A DNA stretch of 64,000 nucleotides from Gymnogyps californianus (GCF_018139145.2 NC_059486.1:7502001-7566000), one strand, 5' to 3'; shown: positions 26,321-41,202, numbered from the stretch's first letter. Notes: generated by a model from the letters alone, not told the origin. Program-made: numbers and translations.

Positions 26321-29300
26321 TTTTGACTTTTCAAACACATCTTCTTGTCTTTCCTGTTTTTCTGGCATGGTTTCCTTTATGTCTTATGTTCCCAGATTAG
26401 CGACCTGGCAGGGTAGGGGAGAGAAGAGACGTGTCAGGTAGATACCATCTTTGGAAGTCATCATATTGCTTCTTTTTTAGTGGGTGGGGTTATATCAAAA
26501 GTTGCATTTTGTGGCATGACCTAATTAATAATTTACAGCAGTGTCAGTGAACTGTACTGGATCACTGATTGAACGAAGAGGTGTCTGCATGAGGTAGGAC
26601 TTTTTGGTTTCTTACCACATCTCTTGTGATTGATTGTACTTTTTTTTCTTTTTTTTTTCTTTTTCTTCTCTTGTTGTTCCTCTGCTAGCGTGTAGTGTGA
26701 TGTCCTTAGCATTAAGGAGGAGGGAAAGAAAAAGCATGTGGAAGAAAGGCATGTCAAATGATGAATACAAAAGTGGAAATATTGACAAGTCCCTGACAAT
26801 TGAGAGAACCATATCCCTGAGCTACAAAAAGGACAGAATAAATGGTAGCAGGGGAGGGGTGGTTACCAGTTTTTTTTCAAAGAAGGGTAAAGCCTTCTCA
26901 GGATTCAAATTGCTAAATATATGGATAGTATTCTAACGTAGGGGTTATGCTGACAAGTGAAGACCCTTGTTCGAAGACACAGATCCTAGGTAAACCAGAG
27001 AAGTATTTTTACCACTTTTATTTGAGGCTTACCTGACTTGTGTAGCATGAATTTTCTAATATTACTTTTTGTTGGATATTGCTTTACATTGGCATGAAGG
27101 AATCTGTGGCTGTTTGCTTACAATCAAACTCTGCTGTATTTTTCTGCATTTTTGATATCTGCTTTTAAGAGCTTTGACAAATCAATCTTTAGGAGAGTTA
27201 AAAGTCAAACTGCTAAGGGAAGAAAGTGACTAATTTTGGTTTATGGGATTGAGGTGGTGATCAGATTGCCATGTGAAGTCTACAAAGTTTACAACATTTT
27301 GTTAAGATGGGACAAATGTATCCCATTAACTAATAATTTTTTTAATGTAAAGTCTGTAAATGTATCTAAAACAACTACATTGAAAAAGCTAAGAAAAGTA
27401 CATGCATCGCAGAATTACTCTAAATCAGGTCATAATTTAAATTCCATTTAAAAATATAATTCTAAAAGAAAACCAACTGTTCTAATATTTGCGAAGTGCC
27501 CCTAAAGAACATCTTGTTACAAAGAATACATCCTTCAGCTAACAGTGTTTCCTCTGCTGGAAACATTTGTGCATAAGTTCATAAACCAACAAAAATGGTT
27601 TAACATTTCAGCTTTGTTGCTATTTCTCCCTTTGTTTGCTTTTTTTTATTTTCAGAAATTTGTTTGAAAGTAGGACTCGTTGTTCAGAATTTAATCTATG
27701 CCATTTTATTCCTTCCTTCCTTAACACAGAATCTTCTGTTCATAGTTTGTCCTAAACAACTAATTGATTGCAAGTGAGGGAAAAAAACAGCAGAAACAGA
27801 TGGAGCTTCAAGTAACACAAGTTCTTGACTTCATTCAAATGCTTCAACATATATTACCAAAAAAGTGAGGGAAGAAAAGACAGAAATATGTTAGACTTCA
27901 CTGAGCTTCAAAGTTTTCATGAGGAGTTATAAAGTCTTTGAAAGCAGGAAGTTTTTTTCAGTCTACATGATAACCTTTTAAGATGCACAGTAAACACAAA
28001 ATAGTCTCACTGCTTGTATAATCTCTTAAATGTTAGAGTACAACTTTGCTGGCCATCTTTATTCTCTTTTAGCTGTGTCCTATTTTAGATATCTCCAGGC
28101 AGTTTCCTGATTCATACATGAGTGGTGCTTCCTTTCTCAAAATTCCTTTTTTGCATGTTTCTCAGCAAGAGAAACTAATTTGACTGTTGAAAACAGCAAA
28201 TTCACATAAAAGAAAATCCCTCCTGCTATTCTGAAAATGCAAGCTCAAAAGAATTTTCTTCCATTCAGTGTTTCACATGATCTGTGGGGTTTATGATAAT
28301 GTGCTAGCTCTCCTGTCTCCCTTTGTTTAGGATTTTAAAAACCAGTCTTTGGCCAGGATCATTAGAAGAAGGGAATGCCATTTGTTGTTATGCCAGGCAT
28401 GGATTTACTGAGAAAGCTTTAGCTCCGTGCTATGCACGGCAAGTGGTGATAGCACTGCCACGTTGCATCATGTGATTGCAGCTGTATAGCCTCCATTTGA
28501 GACTGGGAGCTCTGTACATGAGCAAGTCTACTCAAGTTTGTGCAGACAGATCTGAGCTTAACTCTGTCAACTGTCAGAGAGAGTTAGTCTGAACTAGCCA
28601 GTTACTCTGACCCGTTGCCATTCATATGATATTGCTCCCAATCTAAGACAACCTGAGCCCACATCTTTCCCATAGATGTGCCCTGTGAATGCAGTATCCT
28701 GATGTTCTGCAATACCAAATCAGTCTTTTAAGATCTTGTCTCTACATAAAAATTGTATTACAGCAATACATTTACAGCTCTCCACAGTTCTCTAACCTGG
28801 GTGTACTAATATCAGGGTAGATTTTTACTATCCAGACAAGGATAATTCATGTGAATAGCATATAAATGTATGCACTCTAGAGTTTGTAGCATTGTTATTA
28901 TGTCAGTAAAAACCTACAGAAATATCCATACCTATATAGGCCCTGTCTTGGGCAAAAAGGTAAATTAAAGAAAGGCAGAAGCCAATGTCTAACAGCCTAC
29001 CAAAGAAACTTCTCTTGGAGAAAAAAATACCCCATAATAACATATTACAAGATTTCAACTTTCTATTAACTTGGAAGCAACTTATGGACATTATCACACA
29101 GTTTGGGTCGTTTAACTAACTGAACCTCTGGCTTTATCTAATTTGCAGTTATTGCCATTCACCATTTTTACTTACATAATGAAATATCTAGACAACAGAA
29201 AGGGTTACTTTGCAGGCATAGCCTTTATGATACAAGTAAACAGTTGTGGGCAGGCAGAAGCAAGTTTGCTCCTCCCACGCTTCTAGCCTGAAGAATATGG

Positions 29301-30755
29301 TTCAGCTCAAAGTTAGAAGTCCTTTAGAAGCGTTGTCATGGAACGCTGCTCGATTTGTTAAGTCTTGGCACTAATTTATGCTGCTAAGCAGAAGCTGGGC
29401 TGATACCACCCACCAGTTCACAACTAGCTATAGTTAACTGCAAGGACATCTTCAAACAATAGCTGTATGCTTACAGAACCAGGTCAGTGCATAGAATAAG
29501 TTTTACTGTTTTAAGCTCTTTTCTTCACAGCCCAGCAGTAAAAGAAATTCTCAGTTAATTTTAACTGTGTGTGGCATCAGGGATCATGCAGACACAATCT
29601 GTCATGGTTTCACAACCAGCTTTTGACCAGGCAGGAAATTACTGTCAGTGAAGCTGGAGTGCAGTATTGCTTATTTCATTCTTTGTTCTGCTTGATGTCT
29701 GGATTACAAGAAAATATTTATTGAGCTAAAGCTCTGTTATACATGGAAGGGATACTTCAAAGTTTTTCTGTATTGACATTGAGTACTGTGCTATATTGCA
29801 GGGTCTTAGTTATGTTTTGTTTAGAGTTACTAAAACCACTTTGATCTTCACCTACATCTTTTTTCCACAATTCTTTATTCAAGTCATCCACTTAAAATTT
29901 TTTATTCTTCTCTTGTCATGCTCTCAGGTAGTCCCTAATTCTTTCAAGGACCTCCCCCCTCATGTGACAAAGCCTGTTTTCAGTTCTTCAGCTCCTGTTT
30001 CTGCCACATTTGATACAAACTCTCTCTTTGAATCTTTAAAAAGTTTCTAGGCTAGAGCTTCAAACACTCACTGACTAGGTCTGAGTTTTGTAGTGAGAAT
30101 ACAGCAGAGAACTACTACCACGTTGTGTTTGGGTTTTGGGTTTTCTTATTATTTTCTTTTATGGTGCAATTTAGTTGCAGCTTATAGACAGTCAAGCCAA
30201 GAACAAGGTTTATTGGAATAAGCCTCTTCTTTCATCTTAGAGCTGTTTGTAGCAGAATATTTTTCCAACTAGAAGCTATAGAAATTCAAATGTACTATTT
30301 ATAATCTATTGATTGTGCTTCCTTCTGTAGTTGCTGTTAAGCAATTTGCTATACGTACCTCCCCTCCCTCCAGCAGCACTCTTTATTTAACCCACATGCC
30401 TAGGTCTTGTTTCTACGACTTCTGCACTGGCTGTAGCATGCCAAATTCATTCCTGGAGTTGCTTGATTGAACACAGTGCATTTACACTCAGCACAGATTT
30501 GGCTCATACCTGACTTTGTCAGCATTCACTGTGCTGTAACTAAGTAACAAGAACACTGTCATTAGGGGACAGATGAATAGCTTTCTCTAAGGTTATTAGA
30601 GCACTGAGTACCTTTAAGGAGTGCAGAAATCTGCGAAAGGAGGAGTTGGGGAAAAGGACACCGCTCCTTTTAGAGTCTGTGTAACAGAACTGATAAGCTA
30701 TTCCTGTGATGTGATCGAATGTGACTGAATACTGCAGGCTCTTGGACTCTTATTC

Positions 30756-30822
30756 TATAAAATCCACATTAGAGCAGCACAGGAAAAGATCGGAGGGAAC
30801 AGCTTCTGCTGTACTGAGAAAG
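30756..30822 (+). promoter_or_regulatory. candidate TATA promoter and non-coding first exon of COMT
   Basis: TATAAAAT at 30756-30763 would place a start near 30785-30790. A consensus-like donor GAGAAAG|GTACAT follows at 30822/30823, giving a first exon of about 35-40 nt without an ATG. A GATA-type CTGATAAG lies about 65 bp upstream. The sense strand and position fit an alternative COMT promoter, but TATA-plus-donor pairs also occur by chance. Confidence 0.35.
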
Positions 30823-33711
30823 GTACATATTTATATTTTCTTATTTCTCAGACTTGACATGATTTGTTATCTTAGATAATGTCACTATTTTAAACAGTGG
30901 TGAATCTGAAAGAAGCTGTGTTTTCCACATACTGACTGGTACTCATTGTCAGGAAGCCAGTCCATGGGCAGCAACAGCTTTCACAGAGAAAGAGTAGGAC
31001 ATATTTGTGTGTAATGCATTTGTACTGCATTGTAAACCTTGACAGTTGAAAGAAGTGAGATAACCCTGACTAAATTGAAAATGTAATATATGGCTATAAG
31101 TATGCTGGAATTTGGTACTCATTTGTATTCAAGAAAAAGCTGAACGCAAGTCAAGCTTCAGTTCAGTCATATTTGTCTGAATAGCTGCTTTTATAAATGT
31201 GTTGCTGCAGCTGTATTTTATGGGGGTTTTCATTCTCAAGAGAGAGTTCTGCTACAGCAAAATATCTGTGAAGAACAGACAAAAAGCTAGTACTTTTGCT
31301 TACTAGCCTTGTTGCTGCTTATAGAGTATCTTTCTGATGGCCTTTACAGGCATTCTTTACCTTCTGTCCTTTAAAAACAAACTCATATTTACCAATGCTG
31401 TCAACCACATAGCATATCAGTGATCTCCGTAAACAACCTTTACTTCATCTCTGCACTTGAACTTACTTTTTTCTGCTTACTCAGCCATGGACTCTGACAA
31501 AGCCCTCAGGTTCAGAATCTCATGCATTTGCGCAGCACTGCAGTATTTAAATGCAAAAGAAAAATTTCCTGATTTACAGCTTTAGTTTGCATCAGTGGAA
31601 AAGGAGTTTAACCACATTAACACTGCAAACAATTTACTTGTCACTCAAGTTTAGCAATATTTCTTAGCAGCCTGCAGCTGGTATCAGGTTTATCTCTGCC
31701 AGTCCCACACTGTTGTCTTTCAGCATTCCTTCAGGATCACTGGAATTAGAACTGACTGGGAATTTTCTGAAAAAACACAATTTTGGCAGCAGTCATCGAA
31801 ACCAGATCTTAATGTGTGAGGCCATCCATACTAGTTTTGCTAAAACTCTCTCAGAACAGATTTCTCAGAAAGCAATTTCTAGCTAAAGTAAGAGACACTC
31901 TATGCCCACTCCAGCTACTTTTCTGGGGAAGGCATTCACTCAGGATTTGAGACCAAGGTCACATGCCCTGCTCTGTCTCAGTTAGGCTGCCTCTTCCCAC
32001 ACAGTGCTTTGGTTACCTGCTGTGCTGAGGTGGATCCCACCTTGCCTGGCCTGTTAGAGCTGTTCATTTCCATAGAAATAAGCCATCATTTCAGCAGCGA
32101 TTTCCTTCCTACTCTTTCAGATCCCTCAGTGGGTGTCCTCACTACCAAGTTTCAGTCGTGCACTCCCCCTGGCCTGAAGAGCAGCTTGTGGAGAGCAGAA
32201 AGCTGTGCTGGGAGAGAGACAGATTTACACTAGATTAGCTGGTAGCCTTGGAAGCAGGGCAGGAGCATGCAGTGGGGATTTGGGACACTGAGGATTCAGC
32301 CCTTGATCTTTGTAATGTAAAGAGAGAATGTGAAATAGGTCTGTCACAGGTGGTTATGCTGAGGACAACTAGCCATTTTGGTCTTTCCTCTTCCAGCCCT
32401 TTCTCCCTACCTCCATTTGGGGCAAAATTATGCAACAGGAGCTTGTTTTACCCCCCTAGGGAACATGAAAATCTCAGCTGAGAAAACTTTTTACAGACCA
32501 GCTCCCAGTGTGCTGACAGGGCAGAGCACTTTCTACTTTTAGCAGTCCACTGCCTCCCAGGTGGGATTTGTACAATTCAGCTGAGCGACGCCAACCAGCC
32601 ACTGGCCTCAAACACTAGTACAAATGCATCTAGAGTTCTGGAGGGGGAATAAAGACTATTAGAAACAAATGCTTCCTAGGGGTGCCTGAAAGGATCTTAT
32701 TCCCGAAAAGCTGTCTTTGCTCAAGGCCCGGTAAAGTGCATTTCTTATCCTTGAAGAATTCTCTCACCCCAGGCTCTGGTTTTAATCATGCAGTGTGTTC
32801 ACTAGGCCAGTCTGGATCAGAACGCTCCAGATCCATGCGGACCTGCTTGTTGAATGGAGATGAGGCCTGTGTGGCCAGTTTATTCTAAACCCCACTCCTC
32901 TTTATGGGGCACATAACCATTATATAAACCTTTTCCTTTGGGTGATAGCACTGAATACCACTTAGACAATGGCTACTGTGAAGGGAGTTTTAAGCGGGTA
33001 GCAATTATCCTAATTGAAATCTATCTGGGGAGAATGGATTTAAACAATCTTATGAAGTTTAGTTGATGGGGCTCCCTAGTAGGCAATAGGCACTTTTCTG
33101 TTCTTTTCCTTTCATTCAGTAAGAAGAAACCTGTATTTGTTTCCTTTCAACCTGAGAAGAGGGAAAAAGAAAAGACAAAATGCTGGGGAGAGGGGGAGCG
33201 GGGGGAGGCAGAATCAGAATTTTGCATTTATAGAAATCTGAATTTTTGTAGTCACGGTAGTGAAGCTAAATTGTAGTAATTTGAAAAAACCTAGGAAGAG
33301 GGAAATTTAGATTTCATGCAAGAAATAGTGAAAAATTATATAAAGTCTGTTCAGCTTGTTTTCATGATGTCAGTGGAAACTCTGAATGTCAAACTCCCAG
33401 ACTAAGTTTCCATTGAAATACAAGCTATTCACATTTGGCAATATACTGATTATTCTTCACAGTGTTGCACTCGTTTGAAATGCATAAACAATAATGAAAG
33501 AATAGGAGGTAAAAAGATTTTTTTTGACCTTTAGAAGTACTAAAATATGAAGCTGTTGAATTGTGTTGCCTACAGCAACAGGATACAATATGTTTGGCAG
33601 AAGTTAGTTTAGACTTTCTGACCAAAATACTCTGCCTTTCTTGCTCTGGGAAAAGAGCAAGAAAAGCAAAATGCCACAAAACAGATTGCCTCATTCAAGA
33701 CAGCATAGGAC

Positions 33712-33770
33712 AAAGAGTCAGGAACTCCAGTCCCAGTCATGGCAAAGCACAGATCTCCTCTGGCCTAGTA
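33712..33770 (+). repeat. possible MIR 5' fragment
   Basis: AGAGTCAGGAACTCCAGTCC followed by a CAGTCATGGCAAAGCACAG stretch resembles the MIR left part, roughly 'aggagtcaggagacctgggttctagtccc'. It is diverged. Confidence 0.35.
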
Positions 33771-34739
33771 CAGAGCAACAGACATTGTTAAAATATGTGT
33801 AGAAGTGTGCTGACTCTTCTACATTGTTTTTGCAATGCTTCTTAAACAGCTAATATATCCTTACTAATATGCAAATCCTCTGCATACTTTAGTGCATGAG
33901 ATACTTAAAGGCATAATTTCAGCAGAAGCTTTTAAAAAGTTTGAACTTAAACCTTTTTAACCCTTTTCTAAAAATAGGGGGTACACTTACCTCCTTCACA
34001 CAGATACCTGTATGGGAGGGTTTAATCTGTTAATTTGTACGGCCTTTGTAAAAAAACTCTAGAAAATTGTTTGCATTATAACATTCTTCTCTCTGCAGAC
34101 TTAGCAGCAGTGTCTCTGCAATGAGTTAGGCCCTGTTGTCCCCAGGCACTCTACTATTGTAGACCATTTCTATTATCCTCAATACCATCAGACCAATGGA
34201 GAGATTCTTTTGTGTAAAAAGGTTGAACGCTATAAATTTACCAAGCACTCCCCATTCACCAGGTTATGTGAGCTAATAAAGTCTAAATTAGATTCTAAAC
34301 CCTTTAGCATCAGAATGCTAAAGTACTGTCTGGATGCTTGGAGACTTGTAATAAACTCTTACACAACCAACCAGTACTTGGCAGTTAGGCTAAATGCATG
34401 AAAAATTATACCAAGATTGGATGTAACATCATCTTTCCTCAAAGGCCTGATTTGTCAGCAGGCTGAAATCACTTAAGGAAAGTGTTTGAAGCACTGTTTG
34501 TCTCCACATTTTCCCTGTTGTTCATAAACTCAAGAATAATAATGTCACATAGGCATTTGCTGTCTTGGTATCCCAAAATTGATCTCTTTTGTTAATGCAG
34601 ATAAAATCACTTTGCCTTTCCTCAGGTGTTAACCATATATCCACAGCAGGAACTTTTCTGACAAAGATTAATTCAGCTTTACAACACCTTGAAAGTTACA
34701 GAAGTAGCAGTGACTTTTACTTACTCTTGTGGCAACAAA

Positions 34740-34855
34740 GATGTAGGTAAGACAGCTCACCCAAGATCAGATCAGAAAAATACTGCCAAAATGAGACTCA
34801 AACCTAAGTCCCCTGACTCAGGATCACAATGTTTACTCTCATTCCAGTCCTGGAG
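34740..34855 (+). repeat. MIR-like SINE fragment
   Basis: AGCTCACCCAAGATCAGATC, then AATGAGACTCAAACCTAAGT and CCCCTGACTCAGGATCACA, parallels the MIR 3' half, which reads roughly 'cccaaggtcacac...gggattcgaacccaggtctgactccaa'. Old and diverged, but the order of the blocks is right. Confidence 0.45.
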
Positions 34856-37800
34856 AACAACAGTCTAATGTACATGCTGTCTTTGTAGAAGAGATTTTTT
34901 TGTGATTATGTTTAGGACTTCAGTACAAAGCAAAGCAATATCAGTTTATCCAAGCTAAAATTGTAATGAGCGGTTCTGTAATTAGGCTTATAAGGATTCA
35001 CCTCTATTAGAAAAATGTTCTATCCAACAGTTTTCAACCTCCCAAGTATGTTAATACCTGTCATCTCTTATTTTTGCATCTGTAGGAAATGAGATCTTGT
35101 TAATTACTCATAAGATAATGAACTAAGCTTCAGAACAGTTAAATAATCGAATTTGGTACTTTTTTAATCTACTAAGTGTGAAACTCACTAAGGCATATGT
35201 CCTTATTAAAACTCAGAGCATTTAAAGGTGCTTACTTTCAACATGTGTATTTTTCTTCTCAGTAAATATCAGTTTTTAGCAGAGGGAGGTTGTTTTGGAA
35301 TCTGAAACAGTAGCAATCAGTAGTTTAGATCAAATCTCCATACACCTTCCTCTAACAGTGTTGTGAAAACTTCATACAGTTTTTATGAAACACTGAGAAA
35401 AATCTCAGTTTGAATTCATTTGGTTACTCAGAGTTACCTTAAAAATTGATGTTACCAATTGTTCTAATCCTTATTTTTTCACTTCAGGGAATTCTAAGAC
35501 CAATTGTTTTTTAACAGTACTTGGAAAAATTTACCAGAAGGACTGATAAACAGCATTAGTGAAAGATCCTTATTGTAACCTTTGGTGAAATGGCTGGAGT
35601 CACCTGTACAAGAATAAAGAACAGGATGTATTGTTTTGTGCTCCATCACACGACCATTTTTATGTTTGTAGAAAAACTAGAGATCATATAATAGTAGGGG
35701 GGTAGTGAATCCCCTAACTTAACAACTATTGCCATAATAATAGATCCCTAAGTCTGAGCCAGTCTCTTGAGGTTTCTTTTATAGCCATTGGAACGACTTG
35801 GGTATTTTATCTTCAAGGGCAGGTAAGTTGGGGCAGCAGATTCCCACAATTTGTGTTTACTTCTCTCTTAGAAAGTGTCTTTTAAAATCTCTGTAAGCTG
35901 AAACAGAGGTACTCCCATTCAAATGCTGATTGTTTGATTATGGTTTGCATCAGGGGAAAACTGCTGAACTGCGTTATGAAGTTATGATTTGGTCTTACAA
36001 AACCTGCCAAAATGAGTAAGATTAGATGCATAAGAAAATAACCCAGTGCTTTAGAAAGACTCATCATTGGTTTGACAGGTTGGGGCATGAAATTTGAATG
36101 TGTTTTCTTTTAAACTCTGTCTTCTCAAAAACAGATTTAGTGATATGTGTTATTCATTCCTTTCCATAATGTTATCCCTCCAGTTTTCTGTTTATTCTGT
36201 TGCAGAATTTTTCATTTTGCCTACTATTTTCCACTTCAAATTTTAGCTTTCAAAGAAAAGGCTCACTTTATCATGGTGTTGCTAATACACAGAAGAGGTT
36301 GCAGTGCTAACCTGTGTATTTGGAACCTCAGTACAAGCATTAAATAATAAGAGCAACTGCCTTGTAATACATGGTTATGGGAAACTTGACTATGTGCAAG
36401 TTCAGTTTTATTGCATATTTAATGAATCTCATGAATCCACATTAAAGCTAAAATTACAGTTGCATTTTCTAAAGCTGTCATAACATGACTGTCTCTTAGG
36501 TAGTGGTAGTTTTACATTGGTTGAATTACGGACTTAATTTTCATATCAAATATTTTCCAGCTAAGAATATGAAAGCAATTACCTATTTTGGTGCAGATTT
36601 TTTTTCCCTCTGGGTACATGACCATCACCGATGCATCTTGCTCTTGGCAGGCTGCTTTTACAGTCTACTGCTATCACTAAATTTATTTTCACATCTAAGA
36701 CAGCAGAAATTAAGAGGCACAAACTTTGAAAAAGAAACTGTGTTTTAAGAAAGAAAAAAGGAAAAGAAGAGAAAAACAAGATATGCCTGTTTTGCTCCTT
36801 TTAAAAGTTACCTTCTCTGGAAAGTGGTTTTCAGGATAATTGCCTCCTAAAGGAGCTCTGCTAAGAACAACCCATACTGCCAGTTTATGAAGGTGCTGGG
36901 GTGTTATACAGCAATAATAATAATTAAAAAAACCCCAATAGTTGAAAAACATTCCTTAATACAGCAAAACCAAGTGAACTTGTCTAGGAATGGAAAAAAG
37001 CAGCATGTACTATATAGGTTGTTGCTACCCGTGAGCAATGTCTAAGGATCTGTGGAGGCAGGTGGGCTCTGCTGTTACGTATGGTAGCATTCATGTGGGA
37101 CTCAGAAGTGCAAAGATCTAACTGAGGCACTGTAAGAAATGGATCCCTCTGAGCACTTGATCATAGGAATGGCCAAGCTGAATTGCTTCCTTGCTTAAGT
37201 TTTAGATCTAAGACCATCCCCAAATCACACACATTTGAGCTTAAATGTATAGCTTTTTTTGTCTTCTTGACAAATATGTTACACAAAAAGTGTAAACAAA
37301 CCAGTGCTAAAAGCCACTCACCAGTCCAGATCCGAAGAAACACGAAGAGAAATGAAGGTCAGTATTTTGCCTTCAGAGGGGATTCTTGCATAAATTTGAA
37401 GCAATAAGATTTCATAGCTGAAGATCAAAAAATCTGTTTCCCAGGTGGCCCAGCAGAACTATTAGTTGTTGCCCTTCCAGACAAGCTAAAGGACTGTCAG
37501 CCTGCTCATGCTTTTGCATAAGGAATGGCTAGAAGAGACAGAAGGCTATCGCTGTCTGTGTGGTTCAGAAGCATATCCCACTTTACACCTTTTTGTCAAG
37601 CTAGTTGCATCTCAGCATCAGGATGTCACACTGCAGTACCTGCCATGGGTAGCAGCAGCCTAAATACAATCTATGCCTTTGAAAAGATAGGGCATGTACA
37701 TCTCAAACAAGGCGTCTTTCTCTGCACAAAGTACACTCTGTTAGAAAACCAAAATCTTTAGAAGAATACTGATGTCCAAGTAAGGATGAGGGTGAAGTAT

Positions 37801-40800
37801 TTGTTTGAGATCAGCTGAAGTTACTAAAAATCAGCAGGTCTAATCTGAATTGAGTGTTTTTCTCTGCTCTGGCTAACAGACACGATAAGAAATAGCATTT
37901 CATGGTCTGCAGACAATGAAGAAGCTGTCCTTCTTTAATACATGGGCTTTTGAGCGTGTGATGTCTTGTAATTTTGGTGTATAAAGCCTGTAGCAGCATG
38001 GGAAAATAAGACAATGGAAATCAGGTTTGCTGACATACCCTTCCATGCCTGGGAAGCAATGTGAAAATGGAGGGGCAGGATTGCACTGTCAAGCAGGTCC
38101 TTTTTGTTAAGGTATAAAAAGAAGTCTTCACAGTCTGTTCTCTGTCCAAAAAAGAAGTCTCAGCATTCCTGCAGGACAGGGAGTGTGGCTGAGTTAGCAT
38201 ACAGATGCTATCTCTCCCTGTTTTGAGCAATCTCACCAAATGGTCTCATATCTATACTAGGCAATAAAGGAGGAAAGCTGTTCCTTAAAAAATACACCAC
38301 CTAATTTATCCTGCAGCTATCATCCATTCTTGCTGTCTGACAGATCTTTGAAGGGCAGCCCCAAACACGCTGGCAGAATCTCGTAGTGCCAAAGCAACAG
38401 CCTACAGCAAGTTCTACTGAGAGGATGCCAAAGTATCCATTGTAACCAGAGGATTATGTCTGGCAGTAGTCTGAAATAATTTTAAATGCCAACGGTCTTC
38501 AGTCCTAGAGGGACCTGAATATGGCTGGACTGTCACCAAGTGAGTCACTGGTATGCAGGCCTCATGCAGTTTCCCTTAGTCCAGAGGCAGGAAGGTTAGA
38601 TACCTGCTGGCATCAGTAAATGGTTTCTGGGCTCCATCCATTCATTGCAGTTCAGAATAATTAATTCTCAACTATGTCAGTAATCCAAATCCATCAACAA
38701 TGACCATACAATCAACTAAGCCATGAAAGCCAAGTGAAGACAAGCCAAGCGAAGCTAGAGAGATATTTTTCTGTTAAACCAATGATATATAGCCTAATCC
38801 AAGTTCTCAGTGGACAGATAATGTGGAACATCTTCTGCTCTTTCTAGTTGTTCTACATGAAGTCCCATCTGGAAGGTGCAGAACAATTGGGACTGATCAG
38901 TAGAACTACTAGAGCATAGAAGAGAAGAAGAAAAATTGACATCCAGGCCTTCGTGATACTGTTGAGGTAAAGAAGCAGGTTCTTATTAACTAGGAAACAA
39001 AATTCAGAAAGCCCAAGCAGCAAGATTTTCATGTGCTGATGATGCTGGCGAGCCCTGAAAGGAAATGTCTCAGGTCAGACTTTGCAAGGAAAGCATTAAA
39101 GTATTAACATTGGTGACTACTTAAAAGCAAGAGAAATAGACTTTTAACTGCTCCAAACAAATCATACTTGCTGTGCAACTAAGATAAGTGGATGGGTGAA
39201 TGAACATCGGCTGTATGTAGGTTGAGCATATCTCCATGGAAACTCACTCATCTTCTGAACTCAAAATGTGTTCTGCATGATGATTCAAAATTTAAAGCAG
39301 TAGGATAGATTTTTCCCATGTGTAGTGTGTATGTGCCAAATCCCACTACAGAATGGAGGTCTGACCAGCCATAAAATTTAGGATTTTCCTAGGACAATTT
39401 GGGGGGAAACAAACGAAAAATGGAAACAAGAACAGGTAGGAAGAGATCTGAGGGAATATTTGGCTAATCATATAGCCCCTTTACCTCTGGTCTTGGGCAA
39501 CTTAAGCAAAATTTTTGAGGATGTTGTAGCTCCTGTTGGAGAAATGGTTTTGCTGAACTCCAGGTAGGTGGAACATTAATACAAGTGCAAGTGTAAGCTG
39601 TTCACCATTTTTAGCAAGCTGGAAGAGAAAAAGACTTAATAGAAAGAATCAGAGACTAGAAAGAGTTGAGTGTCATGTTCTTAAAAATAACAGTTTAAAA
39701 ACCAGCGCAACTCAAGCCAGCCTGCTGAGGTTAAGAAATTGGTTCCAAATCCTTTAGACCTGTGTTCAAATGCCTAATTAGACTTAAAGAACAAATGAAC
39801 TTAGCATTCATTCATCCCAATACTAACTGGAGCACATTCCAATCTGTGCTCTCCTCCCAATGTGCAACTGTCAGCTCCCGCTTGTGGGAAGCAGAGGTGG
39901 AAAAGTGGAGGTATTATAAGCTACATCATCAGAAATGAGGTGTGTTTTGGGTTGTACGAGAGGAGCTTCATATGCAGAGAATCCTCAGGCAAATCACAAC
40001 CCTTAGTTTGGCACCCTCTCAAAGGCTAAATCAATTCCTTAAAATTAAGAACCCTTTCTTTCTCAGATCTTTTGTGCTGTGACTCCTGCATGGAAGTAAA
40101 TGCACCTTCCTGTATACTGGCTTGTCTGAAATCCATCAGAGTAAATGGCTTTGATGGGATTTATTGCTTGAGCTGTACAGGGTGACATGCATCCCATCTG
40201 CTGAGCTTTATGTTCAGATGCCCTAAACTCTCAAACAGAGAGGCACCTGCAGCTATGACACTGAATTTCAGGGGTAGAAAAGGCACAATCCCATCAGATA
40301 ATTTGAGCTGGCACATCAGAGAAGTACAACGTGCCCTTTTGTTACATCTCTTCAATTTCATGAGCCTGGACTCTTCTCTGATTCAGGGATTCAGTTTTAT
40401 GTTTTTATAACCAGTGAGAAAGCATCCCTACTTTATAAAAGGAAATGTATCTTTTGTTCTCAAAAGTACCAGATTGATGGCTCATGTCAAAAGTTTTATA
40501 AGCAGGAAAAAGGCTACTATCTTCTGTAAACCTTTCCACCTGGGTACCTCTGCTGCAGGCTCTGAAAGGAAGGAGGCAGGTCGAGTCCAACTGAAACATC
40601 AAGCTCAGCTTCTCTGCAGAGCATGCAAGAAGGGCGGGTGCTAGCAAAGAGGTCTGCATGCAAGGTAGTAACTTAGGACCTGCAGGCTGATTTGAAAAAG
40701 AATGTTACCTAACAGTGCCCAGTTTCTGCTGATATTGTGCTCAGAATTAAAGGGTGAGACGTTCCATGTTTTCTTACCAAGGCCAGCTTAGAAGTTTCCC

Positions 40801-41202
40801 AGTGCTCAGAAATTAGGAGAGTGGGATCACATGCAGGCTCTAATTTAAGATTTTTAAATCCTTTGAAAAACGGTTAGAACAGCTTTGATGCTGAGAGGCT
40901 CCTTGTGCAGCGGCATACTTGGAGCCAGGACTGAGCAGCTGTGTGGGGCAGGGACCAGAGCATTAAATAAAGCTACTTGTTGACTGCCTGTAAAATTGGC
41001 TTCTAAAGGGAGTGCCACAGAGCACCATCCATTACCAAGTGACAGAGAGTCATTCTCAGCTACTCTGGACAATATCATAATTAAACTCTGTGTGTTCCTG
41101 TTCAGTATGGTTAGTTGTGGGTTATTCAGCTTAATATTTACAAAAAAGATAGCTCTCTCCCGTGCCACCTTAACCCTGGGCTGTTTTTCTCTTTCCTTCC
41201 AG

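Larger units (their letters stand above)
23291..41202 (+). other. probable COMT 5' intron region (about 18 kb, non-coding)
   Basis: Both strands were read without recognising a coding exon. The interval lies between the CpG island and the first COMT coding exon, where mammalian COMT has non-coding exons separated by long introns. Contents noted: candidate first exons at 23716-23743 and about 30786-30822, a YY1-like motif at 25371-25382, a 17-bp tandem duplication at 26287-26320 and diverged MIR-like fragments near 33712 and 34740. Confidence 0.6.

Noticed and set aside
33181..33212. G-rich stretch considered as a G-quadruplex
   Set aside because: Only three separate runs of three or more G are available, so a standard three-layer quadruplex is not supported.
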